Positions 8,719 to 20,100 of a DNA stretch of 28,474 nt are shown here, one piece after another (position 1 is the first letter of the stretch; the number at the start of each line of letters is the position of its first letter). A program made the position numbers and the translations under genes. Under the pieces are notes generated by a model. It saw only the letters and a list, made by a program, of their open reading frames with translations, did not search any database and was not told the DNA's origin. Origin of the DNA: Punctularia strigosozonata HHB-11173 SS5 (taxonomy: Eukaryota; Basidiomycota; Agaricomycetes; Corticiales; Punctulariaceae); the NCBI RefSeq assembly GCF_000264995.1, contig NW_006767434.1:356358-384831 (forward strand). Direction: 5' to 3'.

Positions 8719-10625
8719 ATGGGTAACTCTCAATCTCTCTTCTACCCAGACAACCCCAACAGGCGCGCTCGCGCTCAGCAGCTCGCCGACGACTGTCAGT
8801 CGTTCAAGCACGATTACGAAAAGATCAAGGCCGAAGTCGAAAAGGAACTCGGCCCTTACAAGGAGAAAGTCGCCAAAGTCTTGCACGCGTTTGGGTGCAA
8901 GAACCTCGATGATCTCGACAAGCTGGTGCGCAGTACCGCCGTCGGCGAGAACCTGGAAAAATGGATTGAAATTAAGAGCACTGTGGACGACCTGGATACG
9001 TAAGTCTACATGGGAGATTTGGTTTTGAAGAATGTTCGCTCATGTCACATTAGTGCTAGCGAAGTATTCTCGACCGCGATGGCCATGTAAGTCGTCTATA
9101 GTGACCCACAACTTCCGCTGATCAACACTGCGAATAGTGTCGCTATTGCCGGGATAGCCATCAGTATTGTAGGCGCTCTCGCCGGTGGCTTTGGCTTTTT
9201 CGCCGGCAAGTCTCTCTCGAGGTTTACATTCAAGCAAACCAGCTTACGTTTATTATCCAGGGATCGCTGTCACGACCGATATCCTCTTGGTACTGGGAAT
9301 TATCGGGGCCATCTTTGACGCCATTAGCGGGGCTGTTCAACGCTCCCAGCTGCGTGACGCTATCAACTCGGTAAGTGTTCTCGGGGGCTCTGCATCATAC
9401 CGCTCGACTAAGTACGCAATGCTAGCTTTATCCATCTCGCATCAAGATCAAGTACTTGCTGGAACATAGCAGGCATCCGTTTTTTCCTCGCAATCGTGAT
9501 AGTTATAACTGATAATACGTTCAGACTGATACAAATCAATATCTCCGGCATTAAGAAGCTCTATAGGATCTTCGAGAAAGCCGGATATGATAGGGACATG
9601 ATCATCAAAGAGCTGCGCGAAGGCGACGTCATGAAGAACCTGCAGGAGAGTAACGCTGCCGCTACCTACTACGAAATCGCCAAAGGCTTGGTCGAGCATG
9701 ACCGTACCCGACCCGGAGGCGCATGGACAAATGAGGACCCCGGATGGGAGGCCATCGCGCACTCGCTCGATGCGGAACTTGAGGCGAAGAAACGAGCCGC
9801 TCGCGGGAAAACGGTCGCGTTCCAGCCTGCCATGCTCATGTCCACTTCTGCGATTGGAGCTTCGCACACTCAGCCTTTGAGAAGGATGGCGAATGATATC
9901 ATGCCCGAGGTCTGCATGCGACATCTTACTTGTGATTGCGCCCTTACACTGCAACGTAGCCTCTGACCTCTGAGATGCGCGAGTGCAACCTCAGCCTTGA
10001 TCGCCTCAGATACATGAAGGAACATAAGATGAAATACGAACCGCCATCGTCTGAGGTGAGCTGCGAGAAATCGCTCCGAGGCTTTCGCCGATTTTTTCTC
10101 CAGGGTACCACTGCCCAGATCACGGTTGTTTTGGAGCCAAAGGGCACGAAGACCATCTCGCCCTTGCTACAGGGTCCTATGCATATAGCTCTGGGGTCCT
10201 TCCTCAACGCAACAGCAGCTGTTGTCCACGTTCAGTACGTCCATCCAGTTCCTTGGCGTGACTTGGATATCAAACGTGTTCATCTAGGACTAGAACGCAC
10301 GACACGCTTCAAGCCGACGCGACCCATCTGAAAATCCGCACGGAGCACGCTGCAACTTCTTCGGTGAGTCCCATCTTCGCCTCGATATGAGCCTTTGTGA
10401 AATGACACATCTCATCAGACCGCCTGGATCATCTCCTTTGCGAACGCTGCCGAAGCAGCCAGCTTCGCGGGCAATCACGGCGCTGATTCGAAAACAATGC
10501 ACTCTCTTTCCGTGGAGGTTTCTCTACGTGTCGAGACGCCGGACACGCTTTACCTGGCAGCGGATGGAAGTCTCTCGCGAACCCCTGTGAAGTCTTCGAG
10601 CATCTTCATGGCGCGTTATGCCTGA
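8719..10625 (+). CDS. Paralog B: possible N-myristoylated protein with hydrophobic hairpin and extra C-terminal domain (470 aa)
   Basis: Function not recognised. Exons: 8719-8999, 9054-9086, 9138-9205, 9261-9370, 9426-9451, 9525-9909, 9960-10055, 10104-10234, 10288-10363, 10419-10625; total 1413 nt, in frame. It starts MGNSQS, which fits the N-myristoylation pattern (Gly2, Ser6), followed by the FYPDN motif shared with paralog A (LFPDN in C). Residues about 15-93 are charged helix. Residues about 99-146 form two Gly-rich hydrophobic segments (AIAGIAISIVGALAGGFGFF, then ILLVLGIIGAIF) separated by a short turn, a hairpin-like build. After more helix, a C-terminal part (about 334-470) looks beta-rich and has no counterpart in A or C. 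Intron 3 (9206-9260) uses a GC donor (G|GCAAGT). The 26-nt exon 9426-9451 is needed to keep the frame. The intron at 9910-9959 is the least certain join. Without it the frame stops at 9966, giving a shorter protein. Confidence 0.78.
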
Positions 10626-11136
10626 ATCGTCGTGATCGACCTCATGTATTCCGATATCAATAATTACAACGTCATCCGAACGTGATTTTCGACATCTTTT
10701 GTACACCGGAATGGGTTGAAGAAAGTCAACACCTGAGCATGCGAACTTGACCGCCACGTGCCGGACTCTCCTAGCCAGCTCCCAGCTGTTGACATCGATA
10801 TCGGATTGATTTCTTCAAGTGATTTGGCTCCTGCCAAAGTACGTCATTGCCTCAAGCCTGCGATGTCGAAGCAAAGAATTCCCAGGCGACCGGCATGTCA
10901 ATGTCAATGTGTGTGAGTCCGATCATCCACGCACCGGCTTCGGTGTCACGGAATCAAATGCTTGCACCTGCTCGACGCCAGAAGGCCCGCAGATACTTCG
11001 CTGTCAGCGCATGCAATGCATATGGCGACATACATAACATTACGGACGGTCGGCATCAAGACACCTCCGAGGGCTGGTCTCTTCACATCTACCCTGCTGT
11101 GACGATGACGATGAGTTTGGGGTATGCCCCGCGCAC
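10626..11136. other. Intergenic region between paralogs B and C
   Basis: About 510 bp between the stop codon of B and the TATA-like box of C, both on the plus strand. It should hold the 3' end of B and the upstream region of C. No coding frame with splice support is seen. Confidence 0.5.
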
Positions 11137-11144
11137 TATTTAAA
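11137..11144 (+). promoter_or_regulatory. TATA-like box of paralog C
   Basis: TATTTAAA 67-74 bp before the ATG at 11211, with CCGCGCAC just before it, matching the arrangement at paralogs A and B. Confidence 0.6.
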
Positions 11145-11210
11145 ACAAATGCGTTGCTGTATCGTCTACAGAACCACTTTGCAATCTGTCTAGCGCAACT
11201 GATCTGCACC

Positions 11211-12694
11211 ATGTCTACACCTCATCTATTCCCCGGTACGTTGTCTGATCACTCGCTTTTATACCATTGCTTACTGATTACTACTTAGATAACGTCAAGC
11301 GGGCGGACAGGTTACAGCAGCTCATCAACCACATCGGCGGGCTTCAAAGCGACATTATCAAAGAGAAGCGCCGAATGGACGAGTTAGACAAGGCCGCGCG
11401 AGCGATCTTGGACGAGTTGCTTCATAAAGGCGATATATCGACCTTGGAAGAGCTCAAGAAAAAGGCGATGAGCAAGCTCACAGAAGAGCAACGCCGTACC
11501 TATCAGACCGTACGTTATCCAGTCCATCTACTCAATCCTGATCTAATAAGCAAGCTTCCAGTTGATTGACGCTACCAGGACCGTTCACCAGGTAGGTCAG
11601 AGATATGTGTTGAGGCATCTCGTCAATAATGCGAGTTAGATTGGCGAAACGATGTTCTGGGCGGCACTCGTTATCGGGGGTCCCGAACTAGCCAAGTTAG
11701 GCGGTGAGTGTCGTCCAATTCAGAGTGGGCCTGATCACCAATCGCCTCGCTCGTAGGAACCGCAATTATGGGTCTCTTCAAAGGCGCTTCTAGTATGCAA
11801 GCCGTGCAAAGCTCAGTCAGCGCACTCGTCGATACGCTCGTGAAAGCAACAGCCGGAACTGCAGCTGCCGCTGGCGAAGGTATGCGGTATATTGCTACGC
11901 TGGCATGCGTTATCGACTGACATCATCGATGTAGGTGTTGCACAGGCTGCGCAGACCGCGTTGAAGAGCGCTGAAGGTAAAGCTCGTAATCTACTTAAGA
12001 TACACGGAGCCAAAGTAACGCGCTCTCTGTTTGGTAGCTGGAGAAGGTACTGTTATCGCTGCTGAAGGTGAGTATATCTTTCTGCAGAATTCGTACGGCG
12101 TCAACTTAAGATACACCAGAAGGAGCCGAAGTCACCAAGAGCATTGGCTTCCTCGGTAAATACGGCAAATGGTTCTCCCGCTTTGGGGTTGTAATCTTGG
12201 TGGCGACACCTATCGTCGAGCTCTTCCTCGGTGCTCGGCAGTGAGTTTCTATAAAGACGATCGCATACTTCAAGATATTCATTCTGTTGTATGCAGGAAA
12301 GAGCGACTCATTGACGGCATTCACGAGACGCAGGTGGCTCGTTTGGTAGTCGATTGCCTGCGAGAGCAAGCTCGGAAACTCACCGAACAAATGACCTCGA
12401 TCAAGACCTACCTCGATATGCTGAAGAAAGGAAAAAAGAGCGAAGCAGCAGCCGTGAGTAATCTAATTTGATATCATGTGCTCAGTAAAGGTATCCTGAA
12501 TGGAACATACGCAGTTCGGCAAGGAACTTCTGGGCACGATCAGGGCCGCCAACGCGGGGATCGACTTGGAGAGTCTGGAGGATGGTCTCGAAAAATCGGA
12601 TAAGAGTTCCAGCAATTATTACGGCGAAGATGATCTGAAATCTGCCACTGTGGTCGAACTGGCGCTCAAGAAGCAGGATGGAGAAAAATCTTAG
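11211..12694 (+). CDS. Paralog C: helical protein with hydrophobic middle (330 aa), unknown family
   Basis: Function not recognised. Exons: 11211-11235, 11289-11509, 11562-11591, 11640-11703, 11757-11879, 11935-11976, 12038-12067, 12120-12240, 12297-12453, 12515-12694; total 993 nt, in frame. The N-terminal motif LFPDNVKRADRLQQL and the next charged helix (to about residue 92) match paralog A closely, including DELD and AMSKLT. A short hydrophobic segment (MFWAALVIGG) near 97-107 is followed by an Ala/Gly-rich stretch (113-180), then a membrane-type segment at 200-216 (FGVVILVATPIVELFLG), then helices containing IHETQV, shared with A, and a charged tail with SATVVE, also shared. There is no signal peptide. 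The build (helix, hydrophobic, helix) resembles membrane-inserting alpha-helical proteins in general, but no named family motif is seen. Intron 6 contains a decayed copy of the start of exon 8. Confidence 0.87.
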
Positions 12695-13252
12695 ACCAAA
12701 ACGAGCTCAAGGGACGTGCGCAGATGATACCTCATACAAGGCATGTATATTACTATGTCAGTGAAAAGATAAAGAACTCTTGTTGAAGTTGAATCAATCA
12801 GCGACTATATGAGTCCATAATGATGTTCACAGATGAGTATGCGTGGACGCCTGAGCAATTGCAAGACAGTGGCTGATACTTAGTTTGCGCAGCGAGCTTC
12901 GTAATAAGAGTATAAATGAATAATCATAACATGCACAGTACAGTGATGAGATGTTAGATGTGAGACCTTGATACGGAGGGTGTTTGGGCTCTCGACTCAA
13001 TCGAGCAGAATCGAAAAGAAAGTGAGGAGGGAGATGGTATTGTTACATCGGTCATGGACGTTTGGACACGATGAGTTAGTCTCGATGCGAAGTCGAACAA
13101 TGAAAAACAATTCTATGATGCTGATTAGTGTATGAGATAAAGATCGGAAGGAGTGCAATAGTCTGAGCGATCGAGTACATATATATGTATCGTCGGCTGG
13201 TTGACGCCTCGCGGAGCAGGGGCTCTTGGCAGCATCATGGCGCGACATGAGC
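12695..13252. other. 3' flank of paralog C, no gene seen
   Basis: AT-richer stretch with several AATAA-like words (for example near 12905-12930) that could serve 3'-end formation of paralog C. The lower part is crossed on the minus strand by the frame-shifted continuation of the zinc-finger relic (to about 13190). No independent gene is recognised. Confidence 0.45.
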
Positions 13253-13800
13253 CTACCGCGCACGGGGCAGAAGACACAGATGTTGAAGTGCGTCAACAAT
13301 GCGACGTGTAAGGTCCTTGGCAGTCCGGAAGGAAGAGTCCGGGTCGAGCGGGCACGAGAAATGCGACGAATCACCACGTTCTGCGATGTGCTCTCGGACG
13401 TGATATTCGGCGTCCTCGTAATGAAAGTCCCTGCACGTATGGACGCAGCCTGGCCATTTGCAAAAACCGGTCGAGAACTTGCGGAGTGACGACTTAGGGG
13501 CAGCTGCACACCTTCGGCGTGCAGGGGTTGCCACAGTGGGCACTGCGGGCTCTTGCATCTGCGGGGTTCTATGGTAAAGAGCAAGTGCCGTGAGTAGCTT
13601 CGCCGCTGATTTGATGCTGTCCAAAGACTGAGCCTGATCCATGAAATCGTATGCGTTCTCGAGGGTGTCGAGGGTGTCGCGGATGGTCGAGTTCGACCTG
13701 TCCGATAATGGTCTAAAGATAGATTCGTCAGGAAACACGCGTGGACTACTAGTGTGACTTGCCTTCTGCACGATTGCCAGTGAGAGATACGATCGCGCTC
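13253..13800 (-). pseudogene. Chimeric relic: NLR N-terminal exons joined to broken C2H2 zinc fingers
   Basis: The upstream part on the minus strand (about 13800-13580) matches the intact NLR gene at about 18550-18780: GTGCAGAAG, then the intron GCAAGTCACAC to ATCTTTAG, then an exon with CTCGACACCCTCGAGAACG and ATGGATCAGGCTCAG. It lacks four bases (AATC or equivalent) within CTCGACCAATCCATCCGC, which breaks the NLR frame. Just after the match ends, the frame runs into a zinc-finger-like part: C-x4-C-x14-H-x3-H in CKWPGC...YHVREH (about 13470-13380). A second finger-like unit follows in which expected Cys and His are Ser and Arg (SCPLDPDSSFRTAKDLTRR). A third (CVFCPVRGRLMSRHDAAK) is readable only after a one-base frame shift near 13290. 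I infer two decayed genes brought together, not an active fusion. Confidence 0.7.
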
Positions 13801-13829
13801 TCACCTGCGGCTATAGCCTGCGCCACTGG

Positions 13830-14870
13830 TATAGGATGGTCAGGCTCGTATACCATGACAGGAGGTCCGCGAGCGTGCTCGTAGACGAGCCGGGCATGTG
13901 TGCCACCGTCCACGTCGGAGTTTTAGCATTTGCACGGCACGTCGGAGAAACAGGCTGGGATGAGGAAGACGTGATCGCAAGCTTGAGGTGGGTGAGCTGC
14001 AGTCATGCCGTCATCGTCCATGCTGTTGGGAAGGAGATCATGGGGGCGCAGCAGCGCTCTCGGCTCAAGACACGCCTAACCCACTCCCGTCCCTCCGTCG
14101 CACCACACTTCAAGTTCAACCTGGCGTACAAGTCAGGCTCGCTGCCGTACGCAGCGCAAGACATACAATGTCACACACATTGTAGGTAGACTATCGTCCA
14201 TGGGTTCCTCCGAGTTGCGGTTGAAGACGGTGGCTCCGTCTGGTACGTCTTTTTCCGCAAATCGATGCACATATTCCAACCTTGCAGATGTCCACGAGCG
14301 CTGGCCGTACATCAAAGCCGATGCCCGTCGCGTCAGTGACGGTTGTTTCGAGTGCGAGGTTGATCAGCGCTGAGCGATAGTGGACGACGTTGTGCTGGGC
14401 ATCGGGATGAATCTTCCCCAGTAAGATAACGGCTTGGGCCTGCGGGTACACAACTCACGCCCTCCGATAGAAGGTCGCGATGGGATTGCGGCGACGGCAT
14501 TCGAACTCGCTATTGATGTGGCCACCGCGCCGGATACGCTCTCCCCCCGGATTGGCCGTGCAAACCTCGAGCGGATTAGGCTGGAGGTCGATGATTGCCC
14601 AGCATGAGCAGTGCAAGTATATGCGACGGCCCATCCAGTCCGGTACGTGATTCCTCTCCCCCCCTCGCCGTACTTGAACCGAAGTCCACGCATGCTGAGG
14701 AGCGCATATATGCACCCTTTCTCTAGCTTACTTCACGACAACGAACTTGGCCCACTATCCTCCAACACCAACCTGCCCATCTGCGGGAGTACCATACCTG
14801 CCTGCTCGTCCAGGTCTTCGACGTGCCGCGATCGTCCGAAGAACCGCGATTAAGGTGCGTGATTTTTCTC
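13830..14870 (+). other. Unrecognised, probably decayed coding region with matches near 25.6 and 27.5 kb
   Basis: Two pieces recur elsewhere. 14185-14290 matches the reverse complement of about 27470-27605 (GTCCATGGG, CTCCGAGTTGC, GTTGAAGAC, CTGGTACGT). Read as coding plus donor, both give SMG-SEL-LKT followed by a GTACGT donor. 14595-14840 matches 25535-25760 in direct orientation (CATGAGCA, GTATATGCG, AAGTCCACG, ATGCTGA, GCGCATATA). On the plus strand a short frame gives LLVQVFDVPRSSEEPRL before a GTGCGT donor (about 14800-14853). A minus frame with AVILLGKIHPDAQHNVVHY is also open (about 14350-14450), so the coding strand is not settled. No family is recognised. Confidence 0.4.
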
Positions 14871-17142
14871 ATTCCTCCTTCTTGACTTGTACACGCTCTC
14901 TGTGAATCTCGGCCGTTTGCATCGTCTTCTCTTACTATACTCTACTATATCCGCTTCCTGATAGACGCTGATGCGCGTTCGTAGGCTCATACTCTAGGCA
15001 CCTCAGGACTTATAAAGTGTATTCATCTTCGCTACTTTAACCCTCGCAGGACCGTCCTCGACGAGCAACCTCGTCTGCCTACAACTCTTTCTGATCGTGC
15101 CTCTGGTGACTGCTGCCGACGCCAAAGACCATTTTTACAACGTCCCCGGAGCGATGCGATGCAAGTACCACAGTCCATGTCTATCATCCTCCCGCCTACA
15201 CCCTCCGTTTCCTCAGACTACTGTGCGCGTCGCATACCGCAGGGATCACCACTGTCCCGCCCGCCTCCTCGCTCGTTCAAAGTGTTCCGTTGTCGTCCAG
15301 CGACCTGCCCCGCAAAGATGGAAAAGCTCCGACCGTATGTGCCCGGTCTGACCAAGACATCGAGCTCAAATTTGCTGAGGATCTGCGCGAGCGCAGCGTC
15401 GAGTGCGCGCACCCTCCCGATGCGGAGACGGATGTCGAACTGGTCAAACGGAAGTTCACGGCCGTCCATGAGCCCAGTTCTTGCTAAACATGTATCATAG
15501 CATATATGTGCAAGATAGCGACGTACGGTGGTCCTGTCGACGTCACAAAAGTAGCGTACAGGCTTGCTTTGGTGCACGAGTTGAGGAGAGCAACTCCTGA
15601 CGATGCAGGATGCGCTCCGGGAACGTCGTCGGCAGCGCGATTTTGACCGCGTGAACGTTTCTGTGTTCTGGATACGATGTTCAAGCACGCTGTGAGCATA
15701 CCGATTGAGCCTGAAAACTTCATACGAAAGCAGACACAGACGCACGCACGCAGTTGGCGACGTCGCGATGCGCCAGGATCCAAATTATACACGTCTATGG
15801 TCAAGGATCTTGTTATGTCGCGCCATACTCCAACGTCCACGCGATTGACCACCGCCTGGTTGAACAAGGTGGAAGCGTCTTGAAGGCCTATTGCAAGCAG
15901 TTGCCGTCTACGCCCTTCCCCATGTAGATTCAGAAAATGGCCCGGGGGATCCGTGGATGGCACCGTCTGGTCTTCGAGGAAGAAATCGAAATCGTTCTCG
16001 AGGTCATGATACTCGGAGACCCTGTACACGCTCCTCAATGAACTTGGACACGATCGAGCGACAGAACGAGGTGTACGCACAGATTTGCCCACTACCCCCG
16101 ACAGATTCCTGACTGCGCACGCTGTGGTGCGAAAAGAGCTTGTAACAGGCTACGCATGTCCTTCCATCTTTGCGCGTACCTAGATACACTCTTCATCGGC
16201 TTCGATTATCCCATATCCAAGTCAGCCCGTTGCGCGCAAAAGATCGATCTTGTGATCAACTGCGCAATGAACTGGTTCAGTCCGAGCTGGCACAGATGTT
16301 GGACCCTGGGGGCGCGGATAATCCGACGGCAGTAGAGGATGGCTGGATCGGCTTATATGGGCGGCTTTGATAGCAATCTTGGGCGTAGTTGATGATCACG
16401 CATGTATAGTATGCAACAGAACGAGGTAGCGGTGCAACCGGTGCAAGACCAAAGGCTGGTGTCTCGCGCGAATCGTCGACCGCGGGCTTCAACGTTTGAC
16501 TGCTGCTACGACAAGCTGCAAAAGCCACGCGTCCGGAATGCGTCCAATTTCCCATCCCGATTGTTTTGCGCTGCATCGATAGCTAAATTCTACAACTCAG
16601 ATCTTTGCAGCTCGGCTGGAACGCATTGTTGAGCTGCCATGCGCAAGATTCGGACGACGGACCTACGCTAAGGGCTACCCGAGGGGACCTGTGATGCACC
16701 TCAGTCAACTCCAATTGCTCGGGAAACACATTCGCTGTAACACTCTTTCCTTGAAGTATACTCATCAACATCATGCTGTGGCCAATGCAACCGTCCGCTC
16801 TCACGAACATCAGTAGATCCCCCGGCACGCTGTCGACTGCACGAGTGGCGTACGTGCAGCGCAGCAACCGGCTGTTCCGCTACCGGGACCTCGTCGGCAA
16901 TCTACCTACCTACCTACCTACCCCCAGCTTTAGCCCTCAGAACTATGTATCCAATGAAGGTATCTCGACTGAGTAGGGTTTCGCACAGCACGCTGAAACG
17001 GCATGCATGATCATGAGGGCTCGCTCACCTAAAGCCCTTCCACTGAGTGTGCTCGCTCTCCTTCCCCGTTCCCTCTGACTATCGCCACCATCGACGCACA
17101 TCTACTCAACAGCTGGAACACTTGGTACACACGTGAATCGTC
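14871..17142. other. Unrecognised stretch upstream of the NLR gene
   Basis: No complete gene could be built. Short frames with protein-like composition include the plus frame near 15370-15487 (DLRERSVECAHPPDAETDVE), the minus frame near 15750-15960 (TLFNQAVVNRVDVGVWRDI), the plus frame near 16260-16370 (DNPTAVEDGWIGLYGRL) and the minus frame near 16750-16860 (GDLLMFVRADGCIGH). None recurs in the window or shows a known motif. They may be exons of decayed genes. The last part should contain the NLR promoter. Confidence 0.4.
16896..16922. repeat. TACC microsatellite
   Basis: A short run of TACC units (CTACCTACCTACC and on) ending in CCCCC, about 220 bp before the NLR start codon. Confidence 0.85.
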
Positions 17143-20100
17143 ATGGCTGTTCGTAAAAAGATAGGCGATGAGTTCAGGAAGCTCAGGTCTCCCCCCGATA
17201 ACGCTCGGGATGAGGGCGCTTCCTCCCAGCCCCTGGATCTCGCAACAGGCACGATAGGCGCGATGGTGAGTACAACTCTCTGGGACTGTGCACACGCAGG
17301 GAGGGCATCTAACGCTGGATATTGGACCAGGATGTCGACGAACCGCAGGCGACCGGAACCTCTCAACCACACCAGCGGACTAACGACATCGGCTCGCCTC
17401 AGGATGATCTGACTGTACAGTTGCATCATTGTGGCAAGCAAAGTCACTGCCTAATGTCCGTAACACACAGAAACACTCAGGTCGCGCAATCGCAGAAGCC
17501 GGAGGATATCGATCATCGGAGCAGACCGTCGCGCGGCGAGCCATTGATGAGGCCAAGAAAGAGGTCGCCACCATGCAATCTGATACACTGGTGGAACGAG
17601 GCGCGGCGGCAGTCGACGAACGGAAAGACCTGGCGCAAGGGCTGGCCTCGTCACCAAAGCAATGGGAATCGTTGTTCAGGCGTCTTAAGCAGTTCACAGA
17701 GCTTGTCGACAGATTGCCGAGGTGATCATTCGTGGTTCGGATTTTCGTGATTCCGAACTCATGNNNNNNNNNNNNNNNNNNNNNNNNNNNNNNNNNNNNN
17801 NNNNNNNNNNNNNNNNNNNNNNNNNNNNNNNNNNNNNNNNNNNNNNNNNNNNNNNNNNNNNNNNNNNNNNNNNNNNNNNNNNNNNNNNNNNNNNNNNNNN
17901 NNNNNNNNNNNNNNNNNNNNNNNNNNNNNNNNNNNNNNNNNNNNNNNNNNNNNNNNNNNNNNNNNNNNNNNNNNNNNNNNNNNNNNNNNNNNNNNNNNNN
18001 NNNNNNNNNNNNNNNNNNNNNNNNNNNNNNNNNNNNNNNNNNNNNNNNNNNNNNNNNNNNNNNNAACGCTGGACTATTGGACCAGGATGTCGACGAACCG
18101 CAGGCGACCGGAACCTCTCAACCACACCAGCGGACTAACGACATCGGCTCGCCTCAGGATGATCTGACTGTACAGTTGCATCATTGTGGCAAGCAAAGTC
18201 ACTGCCTAATGTCCGTAACACACAGAAACACTCAGGTCGCGCAATCGCAGAAGCCGGAGGATATCGATCATCGGAGCAGACCGTCGCGCGGCGAGCCATT
18301 GATGAGGCCAAGAAAGAGGTCGCCACCATGCAATCTGATACACTGGTGGAACGAGGCGCGGCGGCAGTCGACGAACGGAAAGACCTGGCGCAAGGGCTGG
18401 CCTCGTCACCAAAGCAATGGGAATCGTTGTTCAGGCGTCTTAAGCAGTTCACAGAGCTTGTCGACAAGATTGCCGAGGTGATCATTCGTGGTTCGGATTT
18501 TTCGTGATTCCGAACTCATGCTGGCCACGGCGAAAGATTCATCCCTATGCAAGCATGGCGTGGAATGTTCTCTCAATTGTGCAGAAGGCAAGTCACACAT
18601 ATCAGTCCGACACGTGTCTCCTGACGAATCCCACCTTTAGACCATCATCGGGCAGGTCAAACTCGACCAATCCATCCGCGACCTCCTCGACACCCTCGAG
18701 AACGTATACGACTTTATGGATCAGGCTCAGCCTCTGGACAGCGTCAAATCAGCGGCGAAGCTGCTCACGGCACTCGCTCAGCAGACGACCGAATGCGGCT
18801 GGTTCATACACGACTATGCGAAAAACAAGGATTTCTGTACGTTCCGGGTCCCTTGCACATCGTCGTCGCCGTGTCCGTAACCTTGATTACAGTACCACGA
18901 ATGGCGTCGAATGCCTTGAAGAAACTCGTCCATCCAACCCAAGCGGCGCCAGCGATGGTGAAGGAATACCAAGCCAAGTTCGCGGAACTAAAGTCGCAGC
19001 TGCTGGAAGGATCCACGATACGGACAGCCATCGCCATAGCGAACGTCGATCTTGTCGTTCACAGGGTCTTGAACACCGTCGAAGAGATCGGTAAGGAACC
19101 CGCCGGCTTGTCTTTCGCCGCGCTGACTGTCGATTATCATCAGCCGTGGACGTCAAGATGCAGCGGTTGGAAGACGCCTGTGCCAGAGGTTCTCGGTTCA
19201 ACAGAGATAAGAGATGCATTCCAGGGACCCGTCAGACAATTCTTCAGATCATAGCCGACTGGATCAACGATCCGCTTGACGCTCGTCGCGTGTTTCTGCT
19301 CTATGGGCCGGCGGGGTCGGGTAAGTCGGCGATCGCTCATACCATAGCAGCTATATTCTACGACATGCTTCGCTTGGGGTCTTCGTATTGCTTTGACAGG
19401 TCCAACGTCGAGCTTACTCGTGCTATCCCCTTTTTCGCCACCATCGCCCGCGACCTATCCGAACGTGAGCCTCAGATTCGAATTCAACTTTCGCGGGTCA
19501 TCGCCCGGGACTCCGCCCTTGCCACATCGAACGATCTTCGCGAGCAGTTTCGGCGCTTCATCGTAGAGCCTGCGTCACAGCTCGCGATCTCTGGGCCGAT
19601 TGTCATCGTCATCGACGCTCTTGACGAATGTGACTCGTACGCACGCAGCAGACTCTTATCAATTTTGCAGAGTCAGGAAGCGGAGGATGCGCTCCCGCGC
19701 AACGTTCGCATCCTCATCACCTGTAGGCCAGAGCCCGACATCATGGACGTGATTCGGGACGCGCCTCTTGTTCATGCTCGATCCATGAATTACGTACTGG
19801 GGACGGCCGCTAACGAGGACGACATACAGCTGTATGTCCGTGGACAACTGTCGTCCCTCTCGAAAGTGCATGATGTCGATACCATATGCGCCGATCTCGT
19901 CCGCGCCGCCGAGGGACTCTTTCAGTGGGCTGCGACAGCATGTCGCTTCCTGACCGCAAAAACTCCCCCATTGACCATCAAACAACGGATGGCACTTGTT
20001 CTACCATCCGATGGCAAACGCACCGCTAATGGCCAACTTGATACGCTGTACTTAGAAGTCCTTCGGACCACCTTCTCTTCCACGCACCCCGAGGTCATGG

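Noticed and set aside
17311-18520. Recent segmental duplication of NLR exons 2 and 3
   Set aside because: Differences are only one-base gaps, the copies flank a run of N, and the gene is complete with one copy; an assembly artefact is simpler.
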